This document shows positions 32,459 to 37,564 of a stretch of DNA of 37,564 nucleotides, piece after piece. The stretch is from Burkholderia ambifaria. GTDB taxonomy: Bacteria; Pseudomonadota; Gammaproteobacteria; Burkholderiales; Burkholderiaceae. Numbering within the stretch: the stretch's first letter is position 1; each line of letters begins with the position of its first letter. The translations under genes were made by a program, and so were the position numbers. The notes under the pieces were generated by a model that searched no databases, had not been told where the DNA came from, and worked only from the letters and a program-made list of their open reading frames with translations. The stretch is from NCBI RefSeq assembly GCF_001443045.1, contig NZ_LKPJ01000048.1, positions 251-37,814 on the forward strand. The letters are read 5' to 3'.

Positions 32459-33790
32459 TCAGCGCTCGCGCGGCACCCACGCGCCGTGAAACCCGGCCGG
32501 CACGCGACGCGGCAGGTGTACCGTCGCGACGGGCACCGCATCGATCGCGCGCGCATCGAGGATCACGACGTCGCTCGTATCCGTCGCCGCGCGGTAGACC
32601 ACCACCAGCAGCCAGCCGTCGTCCTCGTCGGTGCCGCCCGGGCGCGGCACGAACACCGGCTCGCCGTTCTGGTCGCCGGCCGGCACCGCATAACGGGTCG
32701 TCGTGCCGTGCACGTGGTCGAAGCGCGTCACGCCGCGCATGTCGGCTGGGTTCGGCTGCTCGACCGCATACAGATACCGGTAGCGGCGCCCCGTGCGGCT
32801 TTCGTTGATGCGCGGCAGCTCGATACCGCCGTCGGCGAGCGGCCCTTCGTCGACCAGACCGTTCGCGGTATCGATCACGTAGCGCCACAGCTCGCCGACC
32901 GGGTTGTCGGCAAAGCGGCCAGTGCGCGCATCGAGCCGCAAGAACCACGAATAGCGGACCGCATCGAGCACGATGCACGATTCATCGCAGTCGTACGCGT
33001 TCACGACGTGCTGGATGAAGCACGGCTCGATGCCGAACCAGCGCACATCGCCGCCGTGGCGCGGCATCACGCCGATCCGCGCGTCGCGGTCGTCGTGCCA
33101 GCGCAGCGGCATCCGGTGCCCCTGCTTCAGCATCGCGAAGTCGTAGCCGACGTTCAGGTCGAGCAGCAGGCTGCGGGTTTCGGTGATCGCGAGGTCGTGC
33201 ATCATCGACGGCGCATGCACGTCGACGACGAGGTCGACGCGCTGCACGCCCTGCGCGTCCGCGACGCCGTAGCGCAGCCAGGGTTCGCGCCAGTCCGCGC
33301 GAAACAGGATCAGTTCGCCCGTCACCGGATCGATCTTCGGATGCGCGGTCATCGCACCGCCGAACGCCGCGTGCCGCGCGGGCGCACCGAGCGTGTCGAG
33401 CGCCGCCGTGATCGCGAGCGGTGCGCCGCCCTCGGCCAACGCGAGCAATTCGCCCGCGTGCTGCAGCACGTTCACGTTCGGATTCGTGTCGGGCAGGTGC
33501 GGCACCTGCGCCGGTGCATGCACGGCGGCCCAGCGCTGCGTGCGCGCCCAGCGGTTCCGGTAGCCGGTCGCGCGGCCGTTTTCGAATGCGATCGCGTGCA
33601 GCATCGCCGCTTCCGGCCACCACGACAGCACGTCATTGCCTTCGAAACGGCCGCCCGGAGGATTCGGGCCGTTGCGCAGCAGCGTACCGGCGAGTTCGGG
33701 CGGGATCGCGCCCGTCACGCGCAGGTCGACGAGATCAACCTCGTCGGCGACCGGCGCAATCGCGCCGCGGTTCAGATCGAATCCGGTCAT
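32459..33790 (-). CDS. carotenoid-oxygenase-family (RPE65-like) dioxygenase
   Basis: A 443-residue iron enzyme with the seven-bladed propeller of carotenoid/stilbene cleavage dioxygenases. The start is typical (GAIPPELAGTLLRNGPNP), and four iron-binding His sit in their usual settings: TAHPKIDPVTGEL, MMHDLAITE, FIQHVVNAYD, and GFHGAWVP at the C-terminus. Bacterial members cleave carotenoids, apocarotenals or lignin-derived stilbenes and isoeugenol; the substrate here is open. I see no carotenoid synthesis genes nearby, which favours a phenylpropanoid-like substrate. It follows the DUF2239 gene by 15 bases on the same strand, so the two likely form an operon. Confidence 0.9.
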   Translation of the reverse strand: MTGFDLNRGAIAPVADEVDLVDLRVTGAIPPELAGTLLRNGPNPPGGRFEGNDVLSWWPEAAMLHAIAFENGRATGYRNRWARTQRWAAVHAPAQVPHLPDTNPNVNVLQHAGELLALAEGGAPLAITAALDTLGAPARHAAFGGAMTAHPKIDPVTGELILFRADWREPWLRYGVADAQGVQRVDLVVDVHAPSMMHDLAITETRSLLLDLNVGYDFAMLKQGHRMPLRWHDDRDARIGVMPRHGGDVRWFGIEPCFIQHVVNAYDCDESCIVLDAVRYSWFLRLDARTGRFADNPVGELWRYVIDTANGLVDEGPLADGGIELPRINESRTGRRYRYLYAVEQPNPADMRGVTRFDHVHGTTTRYAVPAGDQNGEPVFVPRPGGTDEDDGWLLVVVYRAATDTSDVVILDARAIDAVPVATVHLPRRVPAGFHGAWVPRER

Positions 33791-33805
33791 CGCAGCGGCG
33801 CTCCG

Positions 33806-34450
33806 TCAGCAGTCTTCGGTCGACGGCGGCAGATCGCCGCGTGCCAGCGCGAGCGCATGGTCGCGCACGTCGTCCGGCCAGCCGGCGATCAGTTCGGCCA
33901 TGCGCTCCAGGTCGTTCGCATACAGCGCACGCGCGGCTTCCTCGAAACCCGGCAGGTCGCCCGCGATCGCCGACATGAAGTGATAGGCCCGCGTCTGCGC
34001 GTCGCGGCGCCGGTCGGCCGCCGCATGCGTGCGCCGCGCGTCCTCGACGAGCTTGCGCAGCGCGACGGACGCGCCACCCGGCTGCGCGGCGAGCCAGTCC
34101 CAGTGACGCGGCAGCAACGTGACTTCGCGCGACACGACGCCGAGCTTCGGGCGGCCGCGGCCGCGTTGTTCACCCGCGCCCGCGCCCGCGCCCGCACCGG
34201 CCGGCTCGGCGGTGGGCGCCGGCGCATCGGCCGGTGCAGCCGCGTAACGCATGCGGACCTCGTCCGCCGTGCCGCGCAGGTCGAGGTCGATCGCGCGGCC
34301 GGTCGCGTCGTCGAAGATCACGATCGTGCCGGACATCGGGTCGCCGGACGCCTGCTGCACCGCTACCGCCACCGTCGCGAGCGGGCCCGACGCGACGCGG
34401 CGGTGGCCGTCAAATGCCGTGTAGGAAGGGAAAAGCGTGGAAAGAGTCAT
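33806..34450 (-). CDS. DUF2239 family protein
   Basis: A 214-residue protein of a family without known biochemical function. The N-terminal part (SYTAFDGHRRVASGPL, then IVIFDDATGRAIDLDLRG) and the C-terminal part (RGRPKLGVVSREVTLLPRHWDWLAAQPGGASVALRKLVE) are typical. A low-complexity AGAGAGAG linker joins them. The RGRPKLG segment resembles an AT-hook-like DNA-binding patch, and the helical end with GGASVALRKL resembles a short DNA-binding fold, so a regulatory role is conceivable. The Met at 34450 fits the family start and the promoter just upstream. It heads an operon with the carotenoid oxygenase. Confidence 0.82.
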   Translation of the reverse strand: MTLSTLFPSYTAFDGHRRVASGPLATVAVAVQQASGDPMSGTIVIFDDATGRAIDLDLRGTADEVRMRYAAAPADAPAPTAEPAGAGAGAGAGEQRGRGRPKLGVVSREVTLLPRHWDWLAAQPGGASVALRKLVEDARRTHAAADRRRDAQTRAYHFMSAIAGDLPGFEEAARALYANDLERMAELIAGWPDDVRDHALALARGDLPPSTEDC

Positions 34451-34487
34451 CGTGGTTTGCCCGTGGGCAGGAATCGCAGTGGCATCA

Positions 34488-34533
34488 TTTTTATCCGGGT
34501 ATAAATTGATTGTCAATATCACCCGGGTAAAAA
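34488..34533 (-). promoter_or_regulatory. DUF2239 promoter with repeated ACCCGG boxes
   Basis: On the minus strand TTGACA (34516 to 34511) and TAAAAA (34493 to 34488) are exactly 17 bases apart, a strong sigma-70 promoter that leaves a leader of about 30 bases. Two similar boxes, TTTTTACCCGGGTGA (starting at 34533) and TTTATACCCGGATAA (starting at 34505), lie one above the -35 and one in the spacer, 28 bases apart in the same orientation. This is the geometry of an operator read by a dimeric repressor. Confidence 0.6.
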
Positions 34534-34748
34534 TATGATGCCTCGGTGCACTCGATCGATTCAAATCCTGAATCGATCAAGTCAGCAATTGGCATGAAAG
34601 CGCAAATTTCGACATGACAGAATGATCCGGACGCCCCGTCCCGGGGCATCGGCGTCCGGCCTCCGGCCGGCAACGTCACCACGAAAAAACGCGCGCATAT
34701 AACGCGCAGCCGCACGACGGCACCTTCCGCCCTTCGGAGGAGACAGTC

Positions 34749-36089
34749 ATGAATCCGCTTCACGCATTGCCGGCGTCCGCGTCGGCAACGGCCCAGCGCA
34801 CCCGCGTGCGCTGGCTCGTGCTGACCGTGCTGTTCGCGGTCACGACGGTCAACTACGCGGATCGCGCCGCGATCGCGATCGCGGGCCCCGCCCTCGCCCG
34901 CGCGATGCACCTGAGCCACGTGCAGATGGGCTTCATCTTCTCGGCGTTCGGCTGGTCGTACGTCGTCGCGCAGCTGCCGGGCGGCTGGCTGCTCGACCGC
35001 TTCGGGTCGCGCATCGTCTATGCGTTCAGCATCTTCTTCTGGTCGCTGTTCACGCTGCTGCAAGGCGGCATCGGCTTCTTCAGCGGCGCGGCCGCGTTCG
35101 CGCTGCTGTTCGGGCTGCGCTTCCTGGTCGGCGCGGCCGAGGCGCCGTCATTCCCGGCCAACAGCCGGATCGTGTCCACCTGGTTCCCGGCCTCGGAGCG
35201 CGGCACCGCGTCGGCGATCTTCAACGCCGCGCAATATGCGGCGACCGTCGTGTTCGCGCCGCTGATGGGCTGGCTCGTGCACGCGTTCGGCTGGCAATCG
35301 GTGTTCGCGGTGATGGGTGTGCTCGGCTTCGCGTTCGTGCTGGTGTGGAACCGCACGATGTACGACCCGAAGGTGCACCCGCGCATCAACCGCGCGGAAC
35401 TCGACTACCTCGCCGAAGGCGGTGCGCTCGTCAACATCGACCAGGCGACCGGCGCGCGCGACGGCGGCCCGTCGATGCATCACGTGAAGGCGCTGCTGAG
35501 AAACCGGATGCTCGTCGGCGTGTACGTCGCGCAGTACTGCATCAACGCGCTCACCTACTTCTTCATCACGTGGTTTCCCGTCTATCTCGTGCAGGCGCGC
35601 GGGATGTCGATCCTCAACGCGGGGCTCGTCGCGTCGATCCCGGCCGTGTGCGGCTTTCTCGGCGGGATTCTCGGCGGCATCGTGTCCGACGCGCTGCTCA
35701 AGCAGGGGCAGTCGCTGTCGGTCGCGCGCAAGGTGCCGATCGTGATCGGCATGTTGCTGTCGATGTCGATGATCGTCTGCAACTACACCGACTCGCACGT
35801 GCTCGTCGTGCTGTTCATGGCGCTGTCGTTCTTCGGCAAGGGGCTCGGCGCGCTCGGCTGGGCCGTCAACGCCGACACCGCGCCGCGCCAGATCGCCGGC
35901 CTGAGCGGCGCGCTGCTCAACACCTGCGGCAATCTCTCCAGCATCACGACGCCGATCGCGATCGGCTATATCGTCGACCGCAGCGGCTCGTTCAACGGCG
36001 CGCTGGTGTACGTCGTCGCGCACGCGCTCGTCGCCGTGATCTGCTACCTGTTCGTCGTCGGCGAAATTCGCCGCGTCGAGCTGAACTGA
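34749..36089 (+). CDS. gudP: D-glucarate/galactarate transporter, MFS ACS family
   Basis: A 446-residue inner-membrane protein with twelve predicted helices. It belongs to the anion:cation symporter family (RWLVLTVLFAVTTVNYADRAAIAIAGPAL at helix 1, then GWSYVVAQLPGGWLLDRFGSR, the family-typical motif after helix 2). A hydrophilic central loop (about residues 205-240) separates two six-helix halves. The direct neighbour is glucarate dehydratase, 62 bases on, so uptake of glucarate/galactarate is the likely role. The ribosome site is CGGAGGAGACAG; its 11 bases 34736-34746 match the complement of the sRNA candidate at 24582-24642. Confidence 0.9.
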   Translation: MNPLHALPASASATAQRTRVRWLVLTVLFAVTTVNYADRAAIAIAGPALARAMHLSHVQMGFIFSAFGWSYVVAQLPGGWLLDRFGSRIVYAFSIFFWSLFTLLQGGIGFFSGAAAFALLFGLRFLVGAAEAPSFPANSRIVSTWFPASERGTASAIFNAAQYAATVVFAPLMGWLVHAFGWQSVFAVMGVLGFAFVLVWNRTMYDPKVHPRINRAELDYLAEGGALVNIDQATGARDGGPSMHHVKALLRNRMLVGVYVAQYCINALTYFFITWFPVYLVQARGMSILNAGLVASIPAVCGFLGGILGGIVSDALLKQGQSLSVARKVPIVIGMLLSMSMIVCNYTDSHVLVVLFMALSFFGKGLGALGWAVNADTAPRQIAGLSGALLNTCGNLSSITTPIAIGYIVDRSGSFNGALVYVVAHALVAVICYLFVVGEIRRVELN

Positions 36090-36151
36090 ACAGCGCGGGC
36101 CACGCCGGCGTGTCCGGCGGCCTGCGCATCAACGGAACCAGGAGCCCACCG

Positions 36152-37549
36152 ATGTCCGAATCCCGCCGTGCCGGCACGCCGCGCGTCACGCGCATGCAGG
36201 TCATCCCCGTCGCCGGCCGCGACAGCATGCTGCTGAACCTGTGTGGCGCGCACGCGCCGTATTTCACGCGCAACCTCGTGATCCTCGACGACAGCAGCGG
36301 CCACACGGGCGTCGGCGAAGTGCCCGGCGGCGAAGGCATCCGCCAGGCGCTCGAACGGATGACCGACCTCGTGGTCGGCCAGTCGATCGGGCGTTACCAG
36401 GCGACGCTCAACGCGGTGCGCGCGGCGCTATCCGGCGCCGGGGCGGGTGCGGGACGCACGATCCGGCACGAGGTGACGTCGGCCGGCGAAGCGGCCGTGC
36501 TGCGCCAGCCGCACGAGATCAACCTGCGGCTCGACAACGTGATCACCGCGATCGAGGCCGCGCTGCTCGACCTGCTCGGCCAGCATCTCGACGTGCCGGT
36601 CGCGGCGCTGCTCGGCGAAGGCCAGCAGCGCGACGCGGTGCCGATGCTCGCGTACCTGTTCTATATCGGCGAGCGGCGCCGCACCGACCTGCCGTATCGC
36701 GACGAGACGCGTGCAACCGATCCGTGGTTCCGGCTGCGCAATGAAGCCGCGCTCACGCCGGCCGCGATCGCGCAGCAGGCGGAGGCTGCGGTCGAGCGCT
36801 ACGGCTTCGTCGATTTCAAGCTGAAGGGCGGCGTGATGGCCGGTGCGGACGAGATGGAAGCGATCGCGGCGATCAAGGCGCGCTTTCCCGACGCGCGCGC
36901 GACGCTGGACCCGAACGGCGCGTGGTCGCTCGACGAAGCGATCGCACTGTGCCGTGGGCAAGGCCACCTGCTCGCGTATGCGGAAGATCCGTGCGGGCCG
37001 GAAGGCGGTTATTCGGGACGCGAAGTGATGGCCGAATTCCGCCGCGCGACCGGCATCCCGACGGCGACCAACATGATCGCGACCGACTGGCGGCAGATGG
37101 ATCATGCGGTGCGGCTGCAGGCCGTCGACATCCCGCTCGCCGATCCGCACTTCTGGACGATGCAGGGCTCGGTGCGGCTCGCGCAGCTGTGCCGCGACTG
37201 GGGGCTCACGTGGGGCTCGCACTCGAACAACCATTTCGACGTGTCGCTCGCGATGTTCACGCATGCGGCCGCGGCGGCGCCCGGCACGATCACCGCGATC
37301 GACACGCACTGGATCTGGCAGGAAGGTGATGCGCGGCTTACGCGTGAACCGCTCGAGATCGTCGGCGGCCAGGTGGCCGTGCCCGAGCGGCCGGGGCTCG
37401 GGATCGAGCTCGACATGGCGCAGGTCGAGGCAGCGCATGCGCTTTATCGGGAGGTTGGTGGTACGGCGCGCGATGACGCGATGGCGATGCGTTATCTGGT
37501 GCCGGGGTGGACGTACGATCCGAAGCGGCCGAGTTTCGGGCGGGGGTGA
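36152..37549 (+). CDS. gudD: glucarate dehydratase
   Basis: A 465-residue enolase-superfamily enzyme that removes water from D-glucarate to give 5-dehydro-4-deoxyglucarate. The catalytic pair Lys223/Lys225 lies in DFKLKGG. The metal-binding residues follow in ATLDPNGAW (Asp), YAEDPCGPEGG (Glu) and ATNMIATDW (Asn), and the catalytic His357 is in WGSHSNNHFD. Spacing to the E. coli enzyme (Lys205/207, His339) is a constant 18 residues. The C-terminus is complete, so the gene ends inside the window. It follows gudP on the same strand with its own AGGAGC ribosome site. Confidence 0.95.
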   Translation: MSESRRAGTPRVTRMQVIPVAGRDSMLLNLCGAHAPYFTRNLVILDDSSGHTGVGEVPGGEGIRQALERMTDLVVGQSIGRYQATLNAVRAALSGAGAGAGRTIRHEVTSAGEAAVLRQPHEINLRLDNVITAIEAALLDLLGQHLDVPVAALLGEGQQRDAVPMLAYLFYIGERRRTDLPYRDETRATDPWFRLRNEAALTPAAIAQQAEAAVERYGFVDFKLKGGVMAGADEMEAIAAIKARFPDARATLDPNGAWSLDEAIALCRGQGHLLAYAEDPCGPEGGYSGREVMAEFRRATGIPTATNMIATDWRQMDHAVRLQAVDIPLADPHFWTMQGSVRLAQLCRDWGLTWGSHSNNHFDVSLAMFTHAAAAAPGTITAIDTHWIWQEGDARLTREPLEIVGGQVAVPERPGLGIELDMAQVEAAHALYREVGGTARDDAMAMRYLVPGWTYDPKRPSFGRG

Positions 37550-37563
37550 TGGCGGGGGTGATG
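37540..37563 (+). repeat. 12-bp tandem duplication over the gudD stop
   Basis: GCGGGGGTGATG occurs twice head to tail (37540-37551, 37552-37563). The first copy includes the gudD stop codon. The window ends one base later, so I cannot tell whether the array continues. Confidence 0.6.
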
Positions 37564-37564
37564 G

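Noticed and set aside
34202..34240. GCGCCCGCGCCC-type repeat in the DUF2239 gene as a simple-sequence regulatory repeat
   Set aside because: It encodes the in-frame AGAGAG linker. It could vary in length but shows no sign of phase variation.

Overview
The window is GC-rich, uses codons strongly biased to G/C in the third position, and is densely packed with genes of a free-living, metabolically versatile betaproteobacterium. Gene content and order point to the Burkholderia cepacia complex, most likely chromosome 1: paaABCDE followed by a DUF1835 gene and a TetR gene, a one-chain indolepyruvate ferredoxin oxidoreductase, a type 2 argC, two Burkholderia-type DUF2957 lipoproteins, and gudP-gudD. 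I see no rRNA, tRNA, insertion sequence, prophage or CRISPR array. This looks like ordinary core chromosome, not an island.

Layout. (1) 258-1523: a secreted SGNH esterase on the minus strand. (2) 1666-7110: the phenylacetyl-CoA epoxidase operon paaABCDE behind a perfect 16-bp palindrome, then a terminator-like hairpin, a DUF1835 protein and the TetR repressor gene (PaaR). (3) 7345-10222: a GNAT acetyltransferase, a divergent Lrp-type regulator/4-hydroxyphenylpyruvate dioxygenase (hpd) pair, and a small exported protein. (4) 10543-16540: indolepyruvate ferredoxin oxidoreductase, convergent with the malic enzyme maeB. (5) 17004-20430: pyrE, a PEBP-family protein, a WrbA-like flavodoxin and argC. 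(6) 20859-24523: two paralogous lipoproteins and an OmpW-family porin. (7) 24582-25066: a putative ~60-nt sRNA gene on the minus strand and a broken LysR-like remnant. (8) 25067-27811: a LysE-type exporter, a 3-hydroxyisobutyrate-dehydrogenase-like enzyme, a Mut7-C RNase-like protein and a small basic exported protein. (9) 28181-32439: a four-gene MacAB-like export system. (10) 32459-34450: a DUF2239 gene and a carotenoid oxygenase. (11) 34749-37549: glucarate uptake and dehydration.

How it fits together. Regions 2-4 form a plausible aromatic amino-acid theme. Arylpyruvates can go through Hpd to homogentisate, or through the indolepyruvate oxidoreductase to aryl-acetyl-CoA, and phenylacetyl-CoA is the substrate of PaaABCE. 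The Lrp and TetR genes are the likely local regulators.

The least expected signal is the sRNA candidate at 24582-24642 (minus). It has a TTGCAA-N17-TATAGT promoter, a loop-displayed CU-rich anti-Shine-Dalgarno sequence and a strong terminator. Its 5' half is perfectly complementary over 11-12 nt to the ribosome-binding regions of hpd, the indolepyruvate oxidoreductase gene and gudP in this same window.
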